A stretch of 42,636 nucleotides of DNA from Lentibacillus juripiscarius JCM 12147 (GCA_001311805.1 BBCA01000023.1:1-42636), one strand, 5' to 3'; counted from the first letter of the stretch, positions 9,269 through 19,914 are shown. Made by a program: numbers and translations. Notes: generated by a model not told the origin, from the letters alone.

Positions 9269-10959
9269 TCAGTTAACTGCCTCCTGGAATGTTTCGATTC
9301 GTTTCAAGGAACCCGGCTCCACCTCTTCTACAGCCTTTGCTGCCTGTTCAAGGGCCAGCTCATAATCATACGACCGAAACAGCCGCTCCGCTTCACCCAA
9401 TTTAGCAGCGAGGGCTGGGTCTTGGCTCCGGTACCGATTGGCATACTGAATAACTTGTTCTGTCAAGCGGGCCTGGTCAAGCATGGCGTCCGTCTGTTCA
9501 GTTACCTCATTGACAGCTGCTTTTGCCTCCGACAGCACCTGCTGGACCTCTGTAATATCAAGTGGCTGCTTTTCAAGTGTTTCAAACACCCGCGCATTTT
9601 TTCAGTAGCAGACTCCATCCTATTCCAAATATGATTCGGAACTCCGGGAATATTACTTTTCTTTAATTTCCGTTTCACATTATACAATTCATCTTTCATT
9701 TCCGCCAGCCTTGCCCTGGCTTCCGTCTCGTCTTTTCGCAGATTTTGAATACGCTCCTTGAATACTTCATGTTGCCCCTGAAGCACATCAAGCTCTTGAA
9801 AACCTTGCTCCAGCTCATTTCGCAATTCTGAGTGTGCCGTGTTATCCTTTTCCAGTCCGTGTATCATTTCTTCCATCTGATTTCTCAAATGAGCGACAGC
9901 CTTGTCCAGATACAAGTACTTCTCCATATCACTGTCTTCAACGTAATAACTTTGCTTTAATGTTTCCATTTCTTCTTTTGTCATATTGAAATTATCTTCC
10001 AATGATTGCAGCTGTTCCCGATAATTCGTTATTTTTGTTTCGACGTAATTCTTTGCGAGTGCTTCCTTTTCGAGGAGCTGATACATTTCTTCAACACGTT
10101 CCTCTATCTCCGGGATAATCTCTTTTGCTTGTGCCACATTGCCTTTTTCCAATGAATTCATACAGTCAACCAAGCGGCGCTGGTAATCGTGTACTTCTTT
10201 TTCAAATCCAAGATGATCAATCCGATAGCCATCCTGTTTCATTTCCCGCAGACCTCTGAAAAGTTCATCAAGCTGCTCCGGAAGTTCATTTTGCATTTTT
10301 TATAAATGGCTGGGAACTCTTCCATCTCCGTCTGGAGGGCGTCAAGCTTCTCTTTTACATTATCGGCCAGCTCTCTCGCCTCTGAATAATTACCAGATTC
10401 AGCAAGTTCGTGGTATTGACTGAGCTCTTCCTCAAGTTCGTCAAGTTCAACCTCAAACCGGACGTCCGCTTTTCCATACGAAAACCGATTATGAACCAAG
10501 TATTTCCGCAATGCTTTTATATCAGGCCCAATCTTTTCCACTTCTTTGCGGGCGGATTCTTCGGAGCTCATCAGCTGTTCAAGTTCACCCAGCATGTTTT
10601 CAATGTCCTTTTCAATCATTTGCATGGTCTGCTCTGCATGCCGCAATATTTTTTTGGAATTCGAGAAACGGTATCTGTCCGCTGCTTCTTCTGCATCCAA
10701 CAAGTACTCTTCAATATCCGGCAGCTCTTTGGCAATAATCTGCTCCCAGCGGGCTTTCCAGGATTCAAATTTATCCTGTGTCTCCCCTGATAGGTTCAGC
10801 TGCTTAATCCGGCCCAGTTCAGATGCCACATTCCGGTTCATGATATCCATTTTCCACGTTTCAAGACGGTCGACGACATCATAAACACGTTTGCGCAAAA
10901 TTAGACCAATAATGATAAGTGCAAATCACAGCCAATATAATTCCAATTACGTATGCCAT
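9269..10959 (-). CDS. ezrA: Septation ring regulator EzrA (three apparent frameshifts)
   Basis: EzrA restrains FtsZ polymerisation away from midcell and takes part in division and PBP1 shuttling. The start has an AGGAGG and encodes MAYVIGIILAVI, a single N-terminal membrane helix. The remaining 530 residues are almost entirely charged, heptad-rich coiled coil (spectrin-like repeats) with tryptophan-poor sequence. Corrected length of about 563 aa equals the B. subtilis protein. Three breaks (near 10925, 10292 and 9595) divide it; the latter two are one-base losses in runs of A. It is located between refZ and nifZ, as expected. Confidence 0.88.
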
Positions 10960-11117
10960 AAAATGCCTCCTGAACATAATCCAAAGTAAAGAGGATTTTC
11001 CATTAGTAAATCAGATGTATGTAATAATGCTATGATACCATGTTATTGGCATTTTTGGCTAAAAATTCAAATAAATATACGATTCGACACTTTTTTATTA
11101 CTCTATCCAAAAAACCT

Positions 11118-11741
11118 TCACTTTACCCCATGTGCACTTTCCCAAACGACAAAATCAAGCCATTTTTCCACAGTACGGGTGTAATTTTTTACAAACTGAT
11201 CATGTGAAAAGTCCCCCACGACCTTGTCCTTCCATTCGTTCTGCATTAGATATGGCGTTGTCAGCATCCCTTTAAATTGCATTAGGAAAAACTGTTTTTC
11301 CTGGTTCCTTTTGGTCTGCTCCGGAAGAATCTGATAGAACGCATTGCTAATAAGATAGTTTTCTTTAGCCAGATAGGTAACGGTCATTTCCCTGACAAAG
11401 ACAGAATCAAGCGAAAGCTCCCGATGTATGAAACATGATAATTGATAGTTGTCCTGTTTATACTGTATAATGACTTCAACAATTTTCTTCAATTTTTCGA
11501 GCGGTGTCAATGATTCATTTTCTTCGATACATGCTTCGATGGTTTCCAGGTAGGCTTCATAATATTGCGTGACAGCATATTCAAGCAGTCCTTGTTTGCC
11601 TTTGAAGTAATAACTTATCAGGGATACGTTGACAGTAGCTTTAGCCGCAATATCCCTTACAGACGTTCCGTGGAAACCGTTTTGAAAAAATAACGATGAA
11701 GCCGCATCTATAACTCTTTGTTTCGTTGGATTCTTTTTCAT
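11118..11741 (-). CDS. refZ: RefZ (YttP), TetR-family FtsZ regulator
   Basis: TetR-type DNA-binding protein of 207 aa. The N-terminal helix-turn-helix is clear (QRVIDAASSLFFQNGFHGTSVRDIAAKATVNVS split over residues 8-40, with the YYFKGKQGLL recognition end). In B. subtilis RefZ binds palindromes near oriC and inhibits Z-ring assembly during sporulation. The C-terminal half is diverged, as in other RefZ proteins. Identity rests mostly on synteny with ezrA and ytsP plus the overall fit; another TetR repressor of ytsP is a less likely alternative. Confidence 0.8.
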   Translation of the reverse strand: MKKNPTKQRVIDAASSLFFQNGFHGTSVRDIAAKATVNVSLISYYFKGKQGLLEYAVTQYYEAYLETIEACIEENESLTPLEKLKKIVEVIIQYKQDNYQLSCFIHRELSLDSVFVREMTVTYLAKENYLISNAFYQILPEQTKRNQEKQFFLMQFKGMLTTPYLMQNEWKDKVVGDFSHDQFVKNYTRTVEKWLDFVVWESAHGVK

Positions 11742-11802
11742 TCATATTCAACTCCTTACCTACTTCTTACGACGAAATGAGCAAGAATCCTCCCATTTTC
11801 GC

Positions 11803-11828
11803 TCGACAAATATCACAGCTATTGTCGA
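11803..11828. promoter_or_regulatory. Inverted repeat in the refZ/ytsP divergent region
   Basis: TCGACAA (11803-11809) and TTGTCGA (11822-11828) are perfect 7-bp inverted arms separated by 12 bp, lying 37 bp before the ytsP start and 62 bp before refZ. A TetR-type operator is plausible given the divergent TetR-family gene (inference). Confidence 0.4.
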
Positions 11829-11864
11829 ACAGATGACTATTTTTATGAAAGAAAGGAAATGATT

Positions 11865-12347
11865 ATGTTTCAAGCAACCGCCTATTCAGGTAACAAAACA
11901 AACGATTACGAATTGCTGATAAAACAATTAGTGGCACTGTCTGAAGAGGAAACAGATACCATTGCCATTTTATCGAATGCATCGGCATTATTAAACCAAT
12001 TTCTCGATAATGTGAACTGGGTCGGATTCTATTTATGGAAAGATGATGAATTAGTGCTCGGGCCCTTCCAGGGACTCCCTGCCTGCATCCGGATCGCTTA
12101 CGGAAAAGGCGTCTGCGGTGCTGCAATTAAGGAGAATGCAACACAGCGGGTTCCGGATGTATTCGAATTCCCTGGGCACATTGCCTGTGACAGTGCAAGC
12201 AGATCTGAGATTGTCGTCCCTTTACTCAAAGATGGGGAAATCTTTGGTGTCCTTGACATTGACAGCCCAAGCACCAACCGCTTTGATGAAACAGATCAAA
12301 TCTATCTTGAGAAGTTTGCAGCGGAATTGAAACGATTCATTAGGTAA
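11865..12347 (+). CDS. ytsP: YtsP, GAF-domain free methionine-(R)-sulfoxide reductase
   Basis: Single GAF domain of about 160 aa that reduces free Met-R-sulfoxide (fRMsr family). The three family cysteines are visible in PACIRIAYGKG, GVCGAAIKE and HIACDSASRSEIVVP, as are the WVGFYLW and GVLDIDSP signatures. The ATG at 11865 is preferred to that at 11859 because the AAAGGA site is seven bases upstream of it. It is divergent from refZ and upstream of rpsD, as in B. subtilis. The frame is intact. Confidence 0.9.
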   Translation: MFQATAYSGNKTNDYELLIKQLVALSEEETDTIAILSNASALLNQFLDNVNWVGFYLWKDDELVLGPFQGLPACIRIAYGKGVCGAAIKENATQRVPDVFEFPGHIACDSASRSEIVVPLLKDGEIFGVLDIDSPSTNRFDETDQIYLEKFAAELKRFIR

Positions 12348-12358
12348 ACAATCGATTA

Positions 12359-12387
12359 TTGACTTCCTGTTTCATAGCCTATATACT
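12359..12387 (+). promoter_or_regulatory. SigA promoter of rpsD
   Basis: TTGACT (12359-12364), a 17-bp spacer and TATACT (12382-12387): a near-consensus promoter about 260 bp upstream of rpsD. Confidence 0.8.
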
Positions 12388-12394
12388 ATTGGTT

Positions 12395-12645
12395 GTGTAA
12401 AATAAAAAGGTAGCCTATGTGAACCGGCATTGCACCCATTTTGTTCCTCTTACAACGATGCAATGACAAAACGAAACAATGAATCAATCCGACACTCTAT
12501 TTGACAAGCTAACAGAAGAATTTCTGAAGAGGTGTATCACGTAACTCTCTGCTGCTGGAGCGATGGTACATGAAAACAAAATGGACAATGATCAGGAACA
12601 CGGTCGTTTATTTTATGCAAATAAACTATAAGGAGGAAATGTCCT
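12395..12645 (+). promoter_or_regulatory. Long 5' leader of rpsD (probable S4 autoregulatory leader)
   Basis: About 250 nt of untranslated leader separate the promoter from rpsD. It contains a hairpin CATTGCA/TGCAATG (about 12429-12467). In B. subtilis S4 represses its own translation through such a leader; I infer the same here from position, but have not folded it to the published pseudoknot. An AAGGAGG lies at the end, before the start codon. Confidence 0.5.
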
Positions 12646-13250
12646 ATGGCACGATTTACCGGATCAGACTGGAAAAAATCACGCCGCCTTGGCATTTCAT
12701 TAACCGGAACAGGCAAGGAACTTGATAAACGTCCTTACGCCCCGGGAGAGCACGGACCTAATCAGCGCAAAAAAAAAATGTCTGAATATGGTCTGCAGCT
12801 ACAGGAAAAACAAAAACTTCGCTTCATGTATGGACTGAACGAACGTCAATTTCTCAGTTTGTTTAATGAAGCCGGCAAAATGAAAGGTGTTCATGGCGAG
12901 AACTTCATGATTTTGCTTGAATCCCGCCTGGACAACATCGTTTATCGCCTTGGTCTTGCGCGCACACGCCGTCAGGCACGCCAGCTGGTCAACCATGGTC
13001 ACGTAACGGTTGACGGCGGACGCGTTGATATACCGTCCTACCGCACGAAGCCAGGTCAAGTCATTGGATTGCGTGAACGTTCCCAAAACCTCGACACCAT
13101 TCAGGAAGCAATCGAAGTAAACAACTTCGTACCGGAATACCTGACGTTTGATGAGGATAAAAAGAAGGAACGTATGCACGTTACCCTGAACGTTCCGAGC
13201 TTCCAGCCGAAATTAACGAACCGCTTATCGTTGAGTTCTACTCTCGTTAA
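12646..13250 (+). CDS. rpsD: Ribosomal protein S4 (one apparent frameshift)
   Basis: Primary 16S rRNA-binding protein of the small subunit. It begins [19 protein letters not shown] and carries the S4 RNA-binding domain ([32 protein letters not shown]). The last 15 codons are out of frame: restoring one C at about 13204 gives [18 protein letters not shown] and a stop at 13250, for exactly the usual 200 aa. Without that base the frame runs on into the terminator. Because S4 is essential, the break is almost certainly an error. A terminator follows 13 bp later. Confidence 0.95.
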
Positions 13251-13263
13251 GGTCAGCACTTAT

Positions 13264-13311
13264 AAAGCTCCCAAACCTTTACTATATAAAAGGTTTGGGA
13301 GCTTTTTCATG
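13264..13311 (+). terminator. Terminator of rpsD
   Basis: AAAGCTCCCAAACCTTT and AAAGGTTTGGGAGCTTT form a perfect 17-bp stem around ACTATATA, followed by TTCA. It could also act on the other strand, against transcription arriving from element A. Confidence 0.92.
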
Positions 13312-13463
13312 CAAAGGTTGTTTTCGAAAAGATTGTTGCTATTCGCATCAAGAGGTTAGGATGAACCTTACTTAACATTCTATATAAACTGCGACGTATT
13401 GAAAACTCTCATTAGCGAGGCTATCTCCTGTTCTGATTACCATTAAGTTCTCAGCGATGCTCC

Positions 13464-13578
13464 GGCAATATACTTCGCTTTCCATGGGCACGGCCTCAGC
13501 CTCCTCGGAAAGCAAAGACCGCTTTCCTGTGGGGTCTTCAGACACGTGCTGTTCCCATAGGAGTCTGCGTATATTGCC
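13464..13578 (-). repeat. 115-nt structured core of element A (copy 2)
   Basis: Closed by a perfect outer stem GGCAATATAC (13464-13473) / GTATATTGCC (13569-13578). Inside are CCATGGGCACG pairing with CGTGC..CCCATAGG, and a small hairpin CCGC/GCGG within the GACCCCGCAG block (minus-strand reading). The same core at 22309-22423 differs at only a few positions. It resembles an abundant intergenic repeat of Bacillaceae genomes (ACTCCT..GGGAA, GACCCCGC, GAGGAGGCT, CCGCGGAAAGCGAAG; from memory). Strand of any transcript is unknown. Confidence 0.65.
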
Positions 13579-13703
13579 TCCGCTGGCACTGAAATTCTGC
13601 ATATTGAAAAGATGAAGCCCAAGAAAAAGAATTCAGCAGTCTTTTCTCTCACTTGGACAGAACACAACACCAAGCTGCAGAAAAATGCGACTCCTGCGGG
13701 AAA

Positions 13704-13760
13704 GGCAGGCTAAAACCGCGACGTCCTGTCGCAACGCCTGCATTAGCACGTCCTGTGCGT
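13704..13760 (+). ncRNA. Bacillaceae-1-like RNA motif (paired RUCCU hairpins)
   Basis: Two adjacent hairpins have GTCCT in the loop: GCGAC-GTCCT-GTCGC (13718-13732), itself enclosed by GCAGGC/GCCTGC (13705-13710, 13736-13741), and GCAC-GTCCT-GTGC (13746-13758). Paired hairpins with RUCCU terminal loops are the hallmark of the published Bacillaceae-1 candidate ncRNA. Its placement inside a repeated element is what I add. A covariance-model search was not possible. Confidence 0.55.
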
Positions 13761-14062
13761 CGAACAGTCTGAAGACCCCGCAGTGAGGGACGAACGAGGA
13801 GGCTGAAGCGTTCCCCGCGGCAAAGAAGACACTGCGAATGCGACCAAAGGAAGCTTGAGCAGATGTCGCGCTTGTACCCGGAGTGGTGAAAGCGAGTATT
13901 TTTCCGCAGCGATGAACTAGCACTCAGTCCTGATAGAATTAGGGAGAGACATCTAAAAAGTTGTGTCGCAATTTATATCAACTGCGAAAAACAACAACAT
14001 ATGCGAAAAGAGCCAATGCAAAAGATGTGAAATGGGAGCCGCTTTCGTAAACTCTACCTGAC

Positions 14063-17000
14063 TCATGCCTGTTGTGGCCAGTCTTTATACTGTTCTTCTG
14101 CTTCCTTCATGATTGCCTTTGTAATAAACTGCAGCTGCTGACCCTTTATACCTTCCCGCATCAGCACGTGCTTGACCGACATACTCACTTTCGCATAGAT
14201 ACTTTTTCGATGTTCACTGGTCCAATCCTGGCTTAGATTCTTTTTGAGCTCTTTGACTACTTTATGGATCAAGTCAGCCAGAAACTTATTGTCAAAAGCG
14301 TCCATTTCCAGTGATGTGACAGCTTTATAGAATTCCGCTTCTTCGTCAGACAGTCCAAGCTCTTTACGAAAATCCGCTTCGGTGTCGACACCTTTTTTCA
14401 TATCCACCATTACCCGGAGCACATCAGCAGCCTGAATGATCCGGTTATGATAATCGGAGAGTGTTTTCTCGAGCAATTCCCGCATTTCTTTTTCTTTCGG
14501 GCTGTTCTTTTTAAAATTTACCTGGATATGGTCTTCCAGCAGTTTCTTCAACAGTTTCAGCCTTAAATCTTCGTGCTGCTCCTTCTCTTCCATATCTTTT
14601 AAGAAATCTTCATCCAAAATGCTGATATCAGGTTTCTCAATGCCCGCCACCTGATAAATATCCACCGGGGCTTTCGTTTCCAGGTGCTGATCGATCATGG
14701 CATTGAGACGCTCTTCCACCGTCTGACTGGCTTTGGGACTGCTTTGTTGGGAGGTCAGATACTTTTTCACTTGAATCCGCACCATCTGATAGAGTGTCAC
14801 CTCATCGGCAAAAGGCAGAACGCCGTCAGTATGTTTCACTAGTTTATAGGCTTTTTCCAGCTTCGTACACGCTTCCACAAAATTTTCCGATTCACCGTTT
14901 AACTGCTGGTTGACGAGATCCCCGATTAAATCATCCCGATTCACCTTGGAAAGCGACCGCCAGTCATCACGATGCTCAAGCTCGCCGAAATAGGTTCGTA
15001 CTTCTTCCAGCTTCTCATGGAAAATTCCGATTGCCTGATCAATATCAATGTCCATATCATTAGCGGAGCCGTCGCCGGTATATTGATTGGTAGCTTCTTT
15101 CAGGGACGTGGCGATTCCGATAAAGTCAACAATCAGCCCGCCTTCTTTGCCTGGAAAAACACGGTTAACCCGTGCAATCGCCTGAATCAGGTTGTGTCCT
15201 TTCATCGGTTTATCGACATATAAAACGATAAGTTCGGCACATCAAAACCGGTCAGCCACATGGAGACGACGATGACCAATTTCAGCGGATCCTCTGTGTC
15301 TCTCAGACGGCTTTTGACTTCTTCTTGTTCTTCTTTCGTTTTAATATGGGCATAGTTGCTGCCCGGATTTTGCTCCCGCCATGATACCGGATCCTTGGAA
15401 ACATTACCGGTCATGATAATTTCCACTTCCGGACAGTCATCGTGGCTTTTCAACTCATCATATAAACGAACAGCAATGGAACGGCTCATGCAGACAATCA
15501 TGCCTTTTTGAACTGGATCTGCGGCCTGATTAAAATGATCCACAATGCTTCGCGACAGTCTGTTCAACCGTTTCGGTGTCCCTACAACTTTCTCAAGTGC
15601 TGCCCATTTCACCTTATACGACTGGGATTCTTCATCTTCCATGCCCACTTCATCGACTAAATTGGCGTATTCGCTGTCAATATCTGCTCCGTCAAAATCA
15701 AGCGGGATCATCCGGCTTTCATAATACAGGGGCAAAACAGCTTTATCTTCAACAGCCTGTGCCATATCATACTGGTGGATCACATGGCCGAAGATTGCTT
15801 CGGTGTTGTTGCCTAGCAAATTAACCGGTGTTCCGGTGAAGCCGACGAATGAAGCGTTGGGCAGTGCGTAACGAAGCTGGGCTGCATAGCCGCCGTCAAA
15901 ACCGCTCTGTGTCCGATGCGCCTCGTCAGAAATCACAATAATATTGCTTCTGTCAGACAGGACTGGGTGTTTGGCCTCGCCTTCTTTCAAGCGGAACTTT
16001 TCAATCGTCGAGAAAACGATCTGGCCGCCCTCCCCTTTCAAAATATCACGCAGTTCATCCGCCTTTTGTGCATGATGAATGTGCCCGATCAGGCTATATC
16101 CTTCCGAAAAATGTGTCATGCAGCTGTTCATCGAGGTCATTCCGATCCACCTGTACCACAATCGTCGGATTACCCAAATCCCGATGTTTCGATAAAATCG
16201 TCGCATAAAACAGCATGCTGATACTTTTCCCGGAACCGGTTGTATGGTACATGACCCCGATTTTCCGGTCACCATCTGGATTTGTTGCACGGACAGTTTC
16301 CTTCACGGCAAAATTAACCCCGAAATACTGGTGGTATTTGGCGCCGATTTTCACCTTAGATTCGCCTTTATCCAAGTAAACAATGAAGTTGCGAATATAG
16401 TCCAGCAGCCGCTCCTTTTGAAACAGTCCTTGGATTAACGTCCGCATCGTATTGGCAACGTTATTATCGACGTTGACCCCATCAATCGTCTTCCATGAAG
16501 CAAAGAAATCATAGGCTGCATCCGGCATGCCGTGCATCGTTTCGATACCATCGGAAATGACCGTGAACGCGTTGTATTCAAACAGCTGGGAGATGTCATG
16601 CGTATAATTGCGGATTTGCCTGTAGGCATCATAGACCGTTACATTTTCGATATTTGGATTCTTCAGTTCAAAAACAATGAGCGGCAAGCCATTCACATAA
16701 ATAATCACATCAGGTCTTCGCGGCATACGCCCTTCGATGGCCAACTGATTGACGACGAGAAAATCATTGTTTTCCGGCGTTTCCCAATCAATCGGATAGA
16801 CGTGCTGCACCTTTTCCTCTCCGTTCTTGTCTTCGTAAACAAACTCGACACCTTTAACGCTCTTTTGGTGGAAGTTAAAATTCCGCTCTTGCCAGCCAAC
16901 GCCTTCATTTAAAATAAACATATTTGCCAGTCCGCTGATCTCGCTGTCGGGAATCATGGAATACGTCTTTTGCAAAAAGGATTCCAGTCGCCCCCTCAAA

Positions 17001-17128
17001 ACAACTTCCTGATTCCGCTCGCGTTCCCCACGCTGGTACAGTTCCTGACCATGTGCATACGTATAGCCCAGATTCTCCAGCCGCTCGATCGTCGTTTCCT
17101 CAAAATCCGATTCCATTAACCGCCCCAT
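14063..17128 (-). CDS. hsdR: Type I restriction enzyme, R subunit HsdR (two apparent frameshifts)
   Basis: Motor and nuclease subunit of a type I restriction system (about 1,020 aa when corrected). The N-terminal nuclease site is visible as PDVIIYVNG and IVFELKNPN (D...ExK type). The helicase core follows with Walker A HTTGSGKSISM, VISDEAHRTQSG (DEAD-like), FVGFTGTPVN, and the motif VI region HNLIQAIARVNRVFPGK, then a long helical C-terminal part for HsdM contact. Breaks lie near 16128 and 15215, both conserved on either side. The ATG at 17128 is chosen: the GAGGGGG site directly after the hsdS stop fits it better than the ATG at 17134. Last gene of the M-S-R operon; no clear terminator seen. 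Confidence 0.92.
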
Positions 17129-17144
17129 GTTCATCCCCCTCTCT

Positions 17145-18374
17145 TTACTGCAACGCGCTTTCTACCGTTTCCTTGGCTTCGGATACGTCTATTTCGCCGG
17201 ATAGGAGTTTTGGCAGAAGGTAGTCGCGGGTTTGTTGTAGTATTAAACTTTCTTCGGTATTACATTTTATTTGTTTATCCCACTTACTGGCTAGTTCCTC
17301 GAATTTCTGAAGAGTACTATCCTCAGGAACAAGAACTTTTAAATTCTCCACATCTTTTTTATTTATAGAGTTAAATACAGTTCCCGAACCCATACTATCT
17401 ATTACTTTAAACACATCTCTTAGTTTATAATATAAAAAGGCCTGGTGACCGGACTTGGATCTAAGTCCACATAAACCACGACCAATGACTATTGATTGAT
17501 CAGCAACATTCATTCTTCCAACCGGAGCCCTGACACTTAACAAAATATCCCCACTATTAGCCACTTTCTTTTCAATCGTGGAAAAAGTTTGGTGTGATGG
17601 AAATCTAAAGCCAAAATCCTTTATGCCTTGGTGAAAAGGTAATCCGTTACCTTGGTTGTTATAATACTCAGATTTAGGTGACTGTCCCATATTTATATCA
17701 GCAAATTGATTAAGGGATACAACTTCCCACCCTTTTGGAATCATTCCTAACTCTGACTCTACAAACTCACTGTCCTGGAATGATCCAAAATCAACAACCA
17801 GTGTTTGTAAAGCGTCATGGCTATTTGTTCAAGTGTATGGTTGATTTTAGTATTAGTTTCAATTTTTTTGTCAATCGACCAAAGAATTGAAGTGATTTTG
17901 TTTTGTATATCCATAGGAGGTAATTTGATTTTAAATCTTTTTGCATCTGGTACACGAATATGACTTACTGTCGAGCCAGATCCTTCATGTGCTTTCATCT
18001 GATTTTGTAAAAATGGGCCCCTTAAGGAATAATATAAAAATTTGGGATCAACTTTCCTGTTATTTGCCCTATATTGCATCAACCTTTGTCCCAAAAAACC
18101 TTTTCATCTGTAGTTATTATTCCGACTTCTCCTAAAGGTGCCTCTCTGGTTAAAATCACATCATCTTTTGCGGAATCGATCTTCTTGTCCATTTTTGGTA
18201 TGTCTCTTTTGTTACATGGTTAACATTCGAAAGATTTATTCTTCCATCTCTTACATTAGTTGTACGAACCATTTTATAAGGTGTTTCATAGTTTACTTTT
18301 GGGGCCGTTTTATTCACACAATCTACTATCTCATCACAAACTTCATCCAATTTGAAATCTCTCCACTCACTCAC
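17145..18374 (-). CDS. hsdS: Type I restriction-modification specificity subunit HsdS (three apparent frameshifts)
   Basis: DNA-recognition subunit shared by the methylase and restriction complexes. Two target-recognition domains can be traced: one from WRDFKLDEVCDEIVDCVN to the helix DIQNKITSILWSIDKKIETN, and the second from PKGWEVVSLNQFADINMGQ to LQKFEELASKWDKQIKCN, each followed by the coiled spacer that contacts HsdM. Total of about 409 aa is normal. Three one-base losses in A/T runs (near 18192, 18077 and 17815) break the frame. Start is a GTG that overlaps the hsdM TGA as GTGA. The recognition sequence cannot be read from the protein. Confidence 0.88.
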
Positions 18375-19914
18375 AACACCCCCTCCAAATCCTTCTTAAT
18401 CTTCCCCTGGAGGCGGTTGGATTCTTCAAACTGCTCGAACAGCTTCGTCCTTAATTCTTCCATTTTTTCTTCAAATGGCACACCATCTTCTTCTACTTCT
18501 TCTGTACCGACATAGATTCCCGGTGTCAGTTTATAGTCGTTTTCTTTCACATCATCTATTGTTGCGACTTTGCAGAAACCGGGGACATCCTCAACTTTTT
18601 TCTCGTCATACTTAAACGTACGATAAACGTTGGCAATTTCATCGATTTCCTCTTCCGACAAGGCTTTTTGCTTCCGGCTTACCAGTGATCCTTTCTGCCG
18701 GGCGTCAATAAACAGAATGTCATTTTTCCGTTCGCGGTACTCACTTTTGCCATCACGGTTTTTACTCAGGAAAAAGAGACAGCACGGAATGCCGGTTGAT
18801 AAAAATAATTTTTCCGGCAAAGCAACGATACAATCAATATGGCCATTGTCCACAAACCATTCGCGAACAGGTTTTTCTCCCTTAGCATTCGTTGTCATCG
18901 CGCCATTTGCCATCACATAGCCGGCTGAACCTTCCTCATTCAAATGATGGAAGAAGTGCTGCATCCACATATAGTTGGCATTCGAATCCGTAACAGGGCC
19001 GATTAAACGCGGGTCATCATTGGAAACCCGATCTGCTCCCCAGCCGTCCTGATTAAACGGCGGATTAGCAATGACATAGTCTGCTTTAACATCCGCGAAC
19101 TGATCATCCAGAAGCGAATTGCCAAGGCGTATATCGGCGTTCATTCCATGCAGGAGCACATTCATTTTACCAAGGCGGGCGGTGGTTGTGACGTTTTCCT
19201 GCCCGTAAAAAGACAGCTCGTGCCGCCTCGGTGAATATTCTTCAGACTGGATGAACATACCCCCGGATCCGCACGCTGGGTCGAGCACCGTCCCTTTAAT
19301 CGGCTCAAGCATACGCACAAGCAGGCTAACGACGGAATATGGCGTATAGAACTCGCCCCCACGCTGACCTTCCGTCGAGGCAAATTCCGAGATGAAATAT
19401 TCATAGACCCTTCCAAGCACATCGACACTGCGTTCATCCTGGGCACTGAACACATCACGGGAGAAGATTTCAATCAAGCCGGAGACATTTTCAGCAGGCA
19501 AATTACTCCCCTGAAAAATACGCGGCAACATACCATCCAGATCTGGGTTTCCTCCTCTAAACGGTTCATCGCATTATCAAGAATTTCTTTGATATTCGGC
19601 TGTTTGGCATTCTTTAATATGTAGGACCAATGCGATTCTTCCGGTACGACATACACATTTTCCGCCATGTACATATCCGGATCCTCTTTCATAAATTGCT
19701 GTGTATCCTCATCAGGTACATACCAGTCACTCTTCGGATCCTTTACTAAACTATCAATTTCATCCCTGCGGAGTTCAAAACGATTCGATAAATAGCGCAG
19801 GAAAATTAAAGGCAACACATAATGTTTATAATCAGCCGGTGCCACACTGCCACGCATATTCGTAGCGGCATCGAACAAGTCTTTTTGAAAATTAATATCT
19901 GCTTTGGCAGGCAT
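18371..19914 (-). CDS. hsdM: Type I restriction-modification methyltransferase HsdM (one apparent frameshift)
   Basis: N6-adenine DNA methyltransferase subunit (about 515 aa). The N-terminal helical domain (FLRYLSNRFELRRDEID) is followed by GEFYTPYSVVSLLVRML, the SAM site LDPACGSGGMFIQS and the catalytic ANPPFNQDGWG (NPPF). The conserved GIPCCLFFLSKNRDG follows. One A is missing near 19547; restoring it joins EEENPDLDGMLPRIFQ. An AGGTG site precedes the ATG. First gene of the operon, transcribed away from the small plus-strand gene at 20.1 kb. The operon sits between rpsD and tyrS, which are neighbours in B. subtilis, so it was most likely acquired. Confidence 0.93.

Larger units (their letters stand above)
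13313..14014. mobile_element. MITE-like element A (copy 2)
   Basis: Non-coding 702-bp element between the rpsD terminator and hsdR. Left end AAAGGTTGTTTTCGAAAAGA and, read on the minus strand, right end GGCTCTTTTCGCATATGTTG are related inverted repeats; both continue inward to a shared ATATAAACTGCGAC-type block (13385-13398 and about 13964-13984). It is the reverse complement of copy 3 through most of its length. It carries the 115-nt palindromic core (13464-13578), a Bacillaceae-1-like hairpin pair (13704-13760) and a second diverged GACCCCGC...GAGGAGGCT block (about 13770-13822). Reading frames inside are chance. Confidence 0.75.

Noticed and set aside
13372..13923. Reading frames of 76-96 codons inside element A copy 2
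   Set aside because: No ribosome binding sites, sequence dominated by palindromes, and the inverted copy 3 gives different frames; they come from the repeat, not from coding selection.
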